The translations under genes and the position numbers were made by a program. The notes under the pieces are model-generated. The model did not search any database and had not been told where the DNA came from. It saw only the letters and a list, made by a program, of their open reading frames with translations. 20,180 bases of DNA from Azoarcus sp. (GTDB lineage Bacteria; Pseudomonadota; Gammaproteobacteria; Burkholderiales; Rhodocyclaceae), in the NCBI GenBank assembly GCA_031268685.1, contig JAIRWW010000315.1, positions 1 to 20,180 of the forward strand. The letters are read 5' to 3'. Positions 14,488-20,180 of this stretch are shown here, piece after piece (the first letter of the stretch is position 1; each line of letters opens with the position of its first letter).

Positions 14488-14982
14488 TCAGACGCGCTTT
14501 TCCATAATGTAGTCGTCCATCACGAAACCGCCGCCGATGGGTGTCACGATTTTGTCGCGCACGCGGAAGCCATACTTTATATAGGCTCGAATGGCTTGCT
14601 CGTTGTGCTTGTTGACGGCCAGGATCATGCCGGAATGGCCGTGGCCTCGGGCGAGCGCCGCCGCGTGTGCGACCAGGGCCGCGCCCGCGCCATTGCGCTG
14701 CATGCCGGGATGGATGTAGAGCTTGTCGAGCTTGAATTCTTCATTGCATATTTCGCAGGCGGCGAAGCCTGCCAGGACGCCGTCGATGAGCGCTTGGTGA
14801 AGCCATTTTTCCGGATTCTCGATATCGGCTTCCAGTCCCGCGCGGTCATAACGTTGCGCCAGCATGTAGTCTATTTGTTCACGCGGGATGATTCCGGCGT
14901 AGGCGTCGAGCCAGGTGGCCCTGGCAAGTGTCACGATGGCGAAAATATCTTCCGGTGTGATGGGGCGGATATCGATGGTCAT
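14488..14982 (-). CDS. GNAT-family N-acetyltransferase, 164 aa
   Basis: This soluble acetyl-CoA-dependent transferase has the standard single GNAT domain. The N-terminus IRPITPEDIFAIVTLARATW is the usual opening, KLDKLYIHPGMQRNGAGAAL at about 84-103 carries the Q/RxxGxG/A pyrophosphate-binding motif (Q95-A101), and NKHNEQAIRAYIKYGFRVRD at 124-143 is the typical motif B. The segment WLDAYAGIIPREQIDYML is common in members near RimI/ribosomal-type sequences, but the substrate cannot be told. No good Shine-Dalgarno is seen before the ATG. It follows tRNA-Leu on the same strand and may share its transcript. Confidence 0.9.
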   Translation of the reverse strand: MTIDIRPITPEDIFAIVTLARATWLDAYAGIIPREQIDYMLAQRYDRAGLEADIENPEKWLHQALIDGVLAGFAACEICNEEFKLDKLYIHPGMQRNGAGAALVAHAAALARGHGHSGMILAVNKHNEQAIRAYIKYGFRVRDKIVTPIGGGFVMDDYIMEKRV

Positions 14983-15106
14983 GGTTTTTCGGGCGTATGT
15001 TCCGGAGATACAATCGCGGCTTGCCGGAAATGCCAGAAAAGCGGCTGGCTCGGCGGTTTATGTAAATGACACGACAAGGCTCTGGTTAGCGTGAAAAACA
15101 AATACT

Positions 15107-15191
15107 TGGTGCCCGGGACGGGACTCGAACCCGTAAGCCTTGCGGCGGCAGATTTTAAGTCTGCTGTGTATACCTGTTCCACCACCCGGGC
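15107..15191 (-). tRNA. tRNA-Leu (anticodon UAA)
   Basis: The 85-nt minus-strand gene is a class II tRNA: acceptor GCCCGGG/CCCGGGC, anticodon stem GCAGA/TCTGC around CTTAAAA with anticodon TAA, long variable arm with stem GCC-GCAA-GGC, T-arm ACGGG/CCCGT with loop TTCGAGT, and encoded CCA (15109-15107). A convincing promoter was not found in the short space shared with the divergent DnaJ-like gene. Confidence 0.98.
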
Positions 15192-15269
15192 AGGCGGCGG
15201 ATTGTCGCACAGAAGGATTTTTCCGCACAGTGCGTGCGGCGGCTGGCCGAGCGCCGGAGGGGTTATACA

Positions 15270-16247
15270 GTGAAAGCGGTCGAAGCGCGAAAGCTGCTCG
15301 GGGTCGGCCCGGATGCATCCCCCGAGGCGATCAAGAAAGCGTTTCGCCATCTGGCAATGCTCTGGCACCCGGATCGTAATTCCACCCCTGGGGCGGGCGA
15401 GTTTTTTGCTCGGCTTTCCACGGCTTGCGACTATTTGCTGGAGAGGGTTCCGGTGCGCGGCGGCGCGGGCAAGGCTGTGTCGCGCGGTGAGGATCGCCAT
15501 CAGGATATCGAACTGGAAATCGAGCGGCTTTGCCTTGGCGGTGAGGCCGAAACCGTTCTTGAGTCCAGTTGTAAATGCGCGGAATGTGGTGGCGCGGGTC
15601 ATGTCGAGTCCGGACACAGCCAGTTGTGCGCCAGTTGCCAGGGTAGTGGGCGAGTGCGTCATGGGCGCGTCCTGTTCCGTTGCGAGGCTTGCGACGGACG
15701 CGGCTATACCCGGCGTACTCCTTGTCCGCATTGCAAGGGCAGCGGCGAGTCGATTGAACGTCGCGTGTTGACCGTCAATGTTCCGCCCGGTGTGCTTCCG
15801 GGCGATGAATTGCGCCTCGAAGGCGAGGGCTATCCGCCGGATGGCAAGGGCCGCCCTGGCGATCTGCTTTTGCGCATACAGCTACGGCCGCATTCGCTTT
15901 ACACCCTCGATGGCTGCGATATCGTGCTTGAGCGTCCGGTCAGCGTTTTTACGCTGCTTGGCGGCGGCATGGTCGCCGTGCCTTCGCCCGCCGGGCCGCG
16001 TTACCTCGAACTCCGGCCCGGTACGGGGGAGATGCGCGAACAGAGCATAACCGAAGCGGGTATTCCCGCTCGCGGCAAGCGAACCGCGGGCAAATTGCGT
16101 GTGCGTTTTGTTCCCGTCCTGCCCGCCGCGCAAACGCCAGCGCTAGCCAAACTTTATCGCGCCCTTCAGGCTGAAATTGATCGCATGGGGCGAGATTGCC
16201 TGCCGGAACTCGCGGCGTGGGAAAAATGCTGGTTGCCGGAGCTTTGA
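15270..16247 (+). CDS. DnaJ-like co-chaperone without a G/F linker, 325 aa
   Basis: This type I J-domain protein should stimulate an Hsp70 ATPase. The J domain is residues 1-60 with HPD at 33-35 (LWHPDR). It passes almost directly, without the Gly/Phe-rich linker of DnaJ, into a zinc region with four CxxC pairs: C103/C106, C120/C123, C138/C141 and C152/C155, each followed by GxG. The C-terminal peptide-binding domain follows (PPGVLPGDELRLEGEGYP). The start is GTG at 15270, supported by GGAGGGG 7 nt upstream; the ATG at 15234 lacks a Shine-Dalgarno. It is shorter than canonical DnaJ (about 375) and not beside dnaK, so it is likely a specialised paralogue. DUF1178 follows. Confidence 0.88.
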   Translation: MKAVEARKLLGVGPDASPEAIKKAFRHLAMLWHPDRNSTPGAGEFFARLSTACDYLLERVPVRGGAGKAVSRGEDRHQDIELEIERLCLGGEAETVLESSCKCAECGGAGHVESGHSQLCASCQGSGRVRHGRVLFRCEACDGRGYTRRTPCPHCKGSGESIERRVLTVNVPPGVLPGDELRLEGEGYPPDGKGRPGDLLLRIQLRPHSLYTLDGCDIVLERPVSVFTLLGGGMVAVPSPAGPRYLELRPGTGEMREQSITEAGIPARGKRTAGKLRVRFVPVLPAAQTPALAKLYRALQAEIDRMGRDCLPELAAWEKCWLPEL

Positions 16248-16315
16248 GTCTTGAGTCTTTGTTGCGGCTGGTCTTGAATTCAGATTCGATTGTGTTTTGC
16301 GCCCGAGTCCCTACC

Positions 16316-16747
16316 GTGATCGTCCTCGACCTTTGTTGCTCCAACAGCCACCGTTTTGAAGCCTGGTTTGCTTCGTCCGCCGATTTCGACGCCCAGCGCG
16401 AGCACGGTCTTGTTTCATGCCCGGTTTGCGGCACGCTCGCCGTGCGCCGTATGCCGAGTGCGCCTCGCTTGCGGACGCACAGCGCCGCCTCCGCGCCGGA
16501 AACTTCGTCTTATCCTTCGGATGGCAGCCCGCAAGTATTGGTAGCGCGGGTCGTAGCTGCATTGCGCCAGTTGGCGCACGGGGCCGAGGATGTGGGCAGG
16601 CGTTTCCCGGAAGAAGCGCGGCGCATCCATTACGAAGAAAACAATGCGCGCTCGATTCGCGGGAAAGCCTCGCGCGATGAACTCGAAGATCTGATCGACG
16701 AAGGCATAGCGGTGCTGCCTGTGCCGCCGGACGGGGATTTGCATTAG
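16316..16747 (+). CDS. DUF1178-like protein, 143 aa
   Basis: The protein starts (GTG) with VIVLDLCCSNSHRFEAWFAS, then has SCPVCGT at 34-40, and a long helical second half (VLVARVVAALRQLAHGAEDV, then RRFPEEARRIHYEENNARSI). That arrangement matches the DUF1178 family, which normally begins with an MIVFDLxCxxGHxFEGWF-type sequence, so the GTG at 16316 is chosen rather than the upstream ATG at 16196 that lies in the DnaJ-like gene. Cys7, Cys8, His12, Cys35 and Cys38 could bind a metal, as in FmdB-type zinc ribbons. The function is unknown. It lies 68 nt after the DnaJ-like gene and may be in its operon. The Shine-Dalgarno is poor. Confidence 0.85.
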   Translation: MIVLDLCCSNSHRFEAWFASSADFDAQREHGLVSCPVCGTLAVRRMPSAPRLRTHSAASAPETSSYPSDGSPQVLVARVVAALRQLAHGAEDVGRRFPEEARRIHYEENNARSIRGKASRDELEDLIDEGIAVLPVPPDGDLH

Positions 16748-16832
16748 TCATCCCCAGAGGGGAGATTGCCATCGATTTTTGAGCAGCCTGCCAATCCGCC
16801 GCCGATGATGTTCAGAAAGTTATGGCAATGTG

Positions 16833-16904
16833 CTTCGACCTGAGGCTGCCGAAGGGTATTGTCCATGGAATCAGTGGATTAACTAGATTCAGTCTGAACG
16901 GATG
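16833..16904. repeat. Diverged second copy of the dispersed repeat
   Basis: The sequence from CTTCGACCTGAGGCTGCCGA through CCATGGAATCA to CAGTCTGAACGG aligns along its whole length with the repeat at 2345-2423 (TTCG-CCTGA-GCT..CGAAGGG..CATGGAATCA..TCAG-C-GAACGG), with small gaps and a decayed inner right arm. The match includes the loop and not only the arms, so the two copies share ancestry. Confidence 0.7.
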
Positions 16905-16925
16905 AGAAATCGCCCAAGTGTTCTT

Positions 16926-18203
16926 TTACGGCTTGCCGTCGCTTTCATGCGGCGGTTCAGGCTCTTGTGCGGACTCTGGTTCTGGCTCCGACTTCAGTTC
17001 TGGCTCCGCTTCTGCCTGCTCGCCGCTTTTTTCTGCAAGGATCTTTTTTATATACGCGCTTTCCGTTTCGCCCGCCGCTTGTTGATCTTCTTTTTTGTCG
17101 GTCTCGGTCTGGGGCGCGTTTTCCTCTGTGTTGTCGCTGGAAAAGGCATCTAGCGGCCCGGTGTAGGGGCCGAGATCGTGTTCGAGAATGGTGTTGAGGC
17201 AAATGATGTCGTCAATGGCGGTCAGCGAAAAGCCGTGCCGGGTTTCGTCCCGGTTATCGCGCAGCAGGTATTGCATATAGGCTTGGCATTCGCGCGATCC
17301 CCAAAGTTGCTGCAAGCGCAGCATGATGTGCGGCATTTCTTCGAGGCCATGCGCCGGGTTGCGTAATTCGATGAAATTATTCCAGTCGACGGTTCGTACA
17401 TTGAAGGTCTTGTTCAGGTTGTGGGCGATTTTGTCGAATTCGGCGCGCTGGCCGCTTTCGCGGTAAACCTCAAGTAATTTGAGCCACGGGGCTATTGCCG
17501 CCTTCGGGTTGTTTTCGATGAAATTCGCCAAGGCTTCGGCGGCGCTGTTGATGCGGCCAAAGCTCAACATGATTTCGGCTAGTTCTATGGTCGAATCGTG
17601 GGTCTGCGTTTTGTCTTCTTGCGTCAAGACTTCGGCGGCCTGTAAATCGAGTGCGGGCGAGGCCGGGTCCCAGTCCGGCAGGGCGGGCAGCATGGGATGA
17701 ACCGGTGGCGGCACGACAGCTTCCACATCGAGATCGGGGAAATCATCGAGCGATGCGTCCGCGTCTTTGTAGTGCCGCAGTGCGCTTCCGGCTTCAGGCT
17801 GGCGTATCCGCATCAGCAGGATGACGCAAAGGATACAGGCAAAGGCGGTAATTCCGCCGAGCACCCAATCGAACCGGGAATGATCCTCGGCTTCTTCCTG
17901 GAGGGGCATGGCGTCTGTCGGCGGGATGGCAGAAAGCGATCCGGGCGCGACAATGGACCGCGAAGCAGCCGCCTGTTTGACCTGCTCCAGCAATTGGGCT
18001 TGCTCTTCCACCTGCTTGAGCAAACGAGCCTGCATTTCTCCAAGTTCGCGGACGCGCGTCTGTAATGCCAGGACTTCTGTTTGCTGCGCAGCATCCACGG
18101 GGTCGGGCTGCGAAGCCTTGGGTTTGGCGGAAACATCTAATGGCAGGCAGGTCGCAAGTGTGCCTGCGAGCAGAATGGCAATTCCAGTTCGTCTTGAATC
18201 CAT
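16926..18203 (-). CDS. FimV-like membrane protein with coiled coil, TM helix and TPR-like region, 425 aa
   Basis: The start at 18203 gives a signal peptide (MDSRRTGIAILLAGTLATCL, cleavage after about residue 26). A coiled coil rich in Gln, Leu and Glu covers 39-80, and one membrane helix lies at 113-132 (VLGGITAFACILCVILLM). The cytoplasmic part has a helical-repeat region near 200-275 (STIELAEIMLSFGRINSAAEALANFIENNP is its TPR-like core, continuing to LLEVYRESGQ). It ends in an acidic Glu/Pro-rich tail from about 360. This order resembles FimV/HubP polar proteins, but there is no LysM domain, so it is called FimV-like. The in-frame ATG at 18233 would put ten residues before the signal peptide. 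It diverges from the PP2C gene. Confidence 0.78.
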   Translation of the reverse strand: MDSRRTGIAILLAGTLATCLPLDVSAKPKASQPDPVDAAQQTEVLALQTRVRELGEMQARLLKQVEEQAQLLEQVKQAAASRSIVAPGSLSAIPPTDAMPLQEEAEDHSRFDWVLGGITAFACILCVILLMRIRQPEAGSALRHYKDADASLDDFPDLDVEAVVPPPVHPMLPALPDWDPASPALDLQAAEVLTQEDKTQTHDSTIELAEIMLSFGRINSAAEALANFIENNPKAAIAPWLKLLEVYRESGQRAEFDKIAHNLNKTFNVRTVDWNNFIELRNPAHGLEEMPHIMLRLQQLWGSRECQAYMQYLLRDNRDETRHGFSLTAIDDIICLNTILEHDLGPYTGPLDAFSSDNTEENAPQTETDKKEDQQAAGETESAYIKKILAEKSGEQAEAEPELKSEPEPESAQEPEPPHESDGKP

Positions 18204-18404
18204 GTTTGCTTGCCTAGTGGTGGCGGGGGCCAAAATTATTTACCTGATATCGTACCGCATTGCGGTCATATGGGGCAGGGTGGATCGTGGGATGATCGCG
18301 TGGTTAGCTCAGAATGAATCATTATGCGAGTGTATCGAGAAATAGACATTGTCACTGCTAGAATGCACAAAGTTTTGGATGCGCCTGAAGGGGGATACGG
18401 CTTT

Positions 18405-19196
18405 ATGCCCAATAGCAGCGGGAGATTTGGGGAAATGGGGCTGGCGCTCGAATGCGCTGTGCGCACTGATGTCGGATTGGTTCGGGAGCGCAACGAAGAT
18501 ACGGTTTGGGCTGATGCTGAACGAGGCTGGCTGCTGCTGGCCGATGGCATGGGCGGTTATCATTCGGGCGATTTGGCATCGGCGCTGACCGTGAATTACG
18601 TTTTGGACTGTTTGCGGTGCGATGAGGAAAAGAGCGAGGATGATCAGTGTCATGATCGCGCCTGGCTGCTCGCCGCGGGCATCGCCGATGCCAATGCCGC
18701 CATTCGTACCACTGCCATGCAGTCTTTCGGCAGCGATGTGATGGGGTCGACCTTCGTGGGTGCGTTGCTCAGTCCGGACGAGGTCGCGTATGCGCATATC
18801 GGCGATTCGCGTATTTACTTGTTGCGCGCCGGCGAGCTTATGCGGCTGTCGCGTGATCACACCATAGTGCAGGAATTTGTGGATGCGGGCCGGATTTCGG
18901 CGGATATGGCGCAAACCCTTCCCTGGCGCGGGCTGCTTACGCGCGGACTCGGAATACAGAACGATGTGGAACCCGGCACGGGCATTTGTGCGTTACAGGC
19001 GGATGATCGTTTGCTATTGTGCTCCGATGGTTTGACAGACATGGTGGGCGAGGGTGAAATCGCTGCATTGCTTGGGGCGCCCGTGTCGGCGGAAGATATA
19101 GCCGTTAGCCTGATAGATGCCGCCAAGGCAGGCGGCGGGCGTGACAATATCTCTGTCATCGTTGCCTGGTTTGTCGGGCGCACTCATGGATTGTGA
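18405..19196 (+). CDS. PP2C-type serine/threonine protein phosphatase, 263 aa
   Basis: This soluble metal-dependent phosphatase should remove phosphate from Ser/Thr of regulatory proteins. The PP2C motifs are in order: RTDVGLVRERNEDTV at about 20-34, LLLADGMGGYHSGDLAS near 44-59, MGSTFVGALL, YAHIGDSRIYLLR, LLLCSDGLTDMV and GGRDNISVIVA, so the metal-binding Asp residues are all present. Three other starts are possible (18324, 18363, 18435). I chose 18405 for its AAGGGGGA 9 nt upstream, with 18435 a close second. A gene for an FHA phosphopeptide-binding protein follows by 59 nt. No Ser/Thr kinase lies in the window. Confidence 0.9.
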   Translation: MPNSSGRFGEMGLALECAVRTDVGLVRERNEDTVWADAERGWLLLADGMGGYHSGDLASALTVNYVLDCLRCDEEKSEDDQCHDRAWLLAAGIADANAAIRTTAMQSFGSDVMGSTFVGALLSPDEVAYAHIGDSRIYLLRAGELMRLSRDHTIVQEFVDAGRISADMAQTLPWRGLLTRGLGIQNDVEPGTGICALQADDRLLLCSDGLTDMVGEGEIAALLGAPVSAEDIAVSLIDAAKAGGGRDNISVIVAWFVGRTHGL

Positions 19197-19255
19197 TGGA
19201 AGCTGCCAGTAAATGCCGGGCGTGCAGCGTGCGACATGAAGGATGGATGCATTCA

Positions 19256-19987
19256 ATGCCGAAGTTGATTCTCAGTATGGACGGACTGGTACTCAAGGAG
19301 ATCGCGCTCACCAGGGAGAGGACTTCTATTGGCCGCAAGCCGGTCAACGACATACAGATCGACAACCTTTCCATAAGCGGCCTGCATGCAGTGATTACCC
19401 ATATCCTCGGCGACGCCTTTCTCGAAGATCTGAACAGCACCAACGGCACCTACGTAAATGGGCAGCCGGTCAAGAAGCACGTCCTGCACAACAACGATGT
19501 GATCGAACTGGGTAAATATCGCATCAAATACCTGAGCGATGCTTCCACGCAGGGCGTGTCTGCGACGGAACTGGTCGATACTGCGGCGCTGAAGCCCTTC
19601 GATGCCAGTGCGGTGGAGCCGGTGGAGCCGCCCCCCCCAGCCGGGGCGTCTGCGGCCCGGACGACGGTTTCGCCGTCGCTTGAGCACGCCGAGGAGACCA
19701 GTTCTATCAGACACTTGTTCGAACACGTCGGTGTGATACAGGTGCTGAATGGTGTCAATGTCGGGCAGGAGCTTGAATTGAGTAAATCCGTTACTACCCT
19801 TGGCAAACCCGGCCATCAGGTAGCGGTCATAACGCGGCGCGAGCATGGCTATTTCATAACCCATGTCGAAGGCAAGGCTTATCCCTCGGTAAATGGCGAA
19901 CAACTCGATGCACAGGCACATAAACTCAACGATCATGACATCATCGAAATTGCTGGAATCAAAATGGAATTTTTCTTGCGCCCTTGA
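19256..19987 (+). CDS. Protein with two FHA domains, 243 aa
   Basis: FHA domains bind phosphothreonine peptides. The first spans residues 1-95 with the key set SIGRKPVNDIQID (R27), SGLHA (S41, H44) and LNSTNGTYVNG (N60-N63), all intact. A linker rich in Ala, Pro and Val (about 100-160) contains a run of eight C bases. The second domain (about 165-240) has the overall fold pattern (LSKSVTTLGKPG and YPSVNGEQL) but lacks the Arg/Ser/His binding residues, so it is probably degenerate. The start at 19256 gives MPKLILSMDGLVLKEIALTR, the usual opening of this type; 19247 is also possible. Its position after PP2C suggests the pair reads out and erases phosphothreonine signals. Confidence 0.92.
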   Translation: MPKLILSMDGLVLKEIALTRERTSIGRKPVNDIQIDNLSISGLHAVITHILGDAFLEDLNSTNGTYVNGQPVKKHVLHNNDVIELGKYRIKYLSDASTQGVSATELVDTAALKPFDASAVEPVEPPPPAGASAARTTVSPSLEHAEETSSIRHLFEHVGVIQVLNGVNVGQELELSKSVTTLGKPGHQVAVITRREHGYFITHVEGKAYPSVNGEQLDAQAHKLNDHDIIEIAGIKMEFFLRP

Positions 19988-20099
19988 AGTGCGTGGGGAT
20001 ATTGTGATTTCCTTCATCGTGCGCCATGCGGGCGAATGATAGGCTCGGTGCAGACGGAAGAATGGCGGCGGCTCGGAAGCGGGCTGGGCGGAAAAGTCC

Positions 20100-20180
20100 A
20101 TGAAACTTACGGTGCTTGGCTGTAGCGGCGGAATTGGCGGCGAAGATTCGCGCACGTCGTCCTTCCTCGTCGATGAGGAT
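20100..20180 (+). CDS. Metallo-beta-lactamase-fold phosphodiesterase-like protein, N-terminal fragment
   Basis: Only 27 codons are present: MKLTVLGCSGGIGGEDSRTS followed by SFLVDED, running off the window. The opening KLTVLGCSGG...R(T)SSFLVD is typical of MBL-fold enzymes of the class II cyclic-nucleotide phosphodiesterase and tRNase Z-like group. The catalytic HxHxDH lies beyond the window. GGAAAAG precedes the ATG by about 4 nt. It shares the strand with the PP2C and FHA genes but sits 112 nt after the FHA gene, so an operon is possible. The exact substrate cannot be told. Confidence 0.65.
   Translation, partial: MKLTVLGCSGGIGGEDSRTSSFLVDED

Noticed and set aside
14979..15731. A 250-codon minus-strand frame across tRNA-Leu
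   Set aside because: It runs through the tRNA gene and antisense to the DnaJ-like gene, so it is a shadow.

Overview
The window looks like a chromosomal stretch of a GC-rich Gram-negative proteobacterium, most likely a betaproteobacterium. The evidence is an E. coli-type PurB, ApaG, a DUF2322-like and a DUF1178-like protein, a FimV-like protein, MltD with signal peptide and LysM, and CCA-encoding tRNA genes. The species cannot be fixed from the sequence.

Layout. (1) Positions 1-2083, minus strand: a tightly overlapped operon for a flippase-like membrane protein, a GT2 polyprenyl-phosphate glycosyltransferase and the first residues of another membrane protein, suggesting lipid-linked sugar transfer. 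(2) 2591-3577, minus: a REC-GGDEF diguanylate cyclase. (3) 3789-5342, plus: lytic transglycosylase MltD with an unusual Lys/Ala-rich repeat tail. (4) About 5343-10124: an accessory, defence-type island lying between mltD and the 3' end of a tRNA-Phe gene. It holds a four-gene minus-strand operon (unknown 218-aa protein, XRE-ImmA/IrrE metallopeptidase, 82-aa protein, and a Trp/Cys-rich protein interrupted by one in-frame TAG). A divergent abiEi-abiEii type IV toxin-antitoxin operon and a small zinc-ribbon ORF follow. No integrase or transposase gene is visible. (5) 10125-11784, minus: apaG, iorB without iorA, a PaaI-like thioesterase and tRNA-Phe, which has a clear promoter and terminator. (6) 11913-13614, plus: purB and a DUF2322-like gene. 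(7) 13814-14385, minus: a dinJ-yafQ type II toxin-antitoxin pair behind a perfect 27-bp palindrome. (8) 14488-15191, minus: a GNAT acetyltransferase and tRNA-Leu(UAA). (9) 15270-16747, plus: a DnaJ-like protein without a G/F linker and a DUF1178-like protein. (10) 16926-20180: a FimV-like protein (minus) divergent from a PP2C phosphatase, a double-FHA protein and the start of a metallo-beta-lactamase-fold protein (plus), a likely signalling cluster.

The most notable observations are the XRE-ImmA operon next to AbiE as a candidate undescribed system, and the amber codon that splits its last gene while the reading frame and a Cys-rich domain continue for 60 codons. Others are a 29-bp-arm inverted-repeat element whose outer end forms that gene's final stop codon, and two diverged copies of a ~75-bp dispersed repeat 14.5 kb apart. 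I could run no similarity search. Family names come from motif recognition, and boundaries of the island are inferred.
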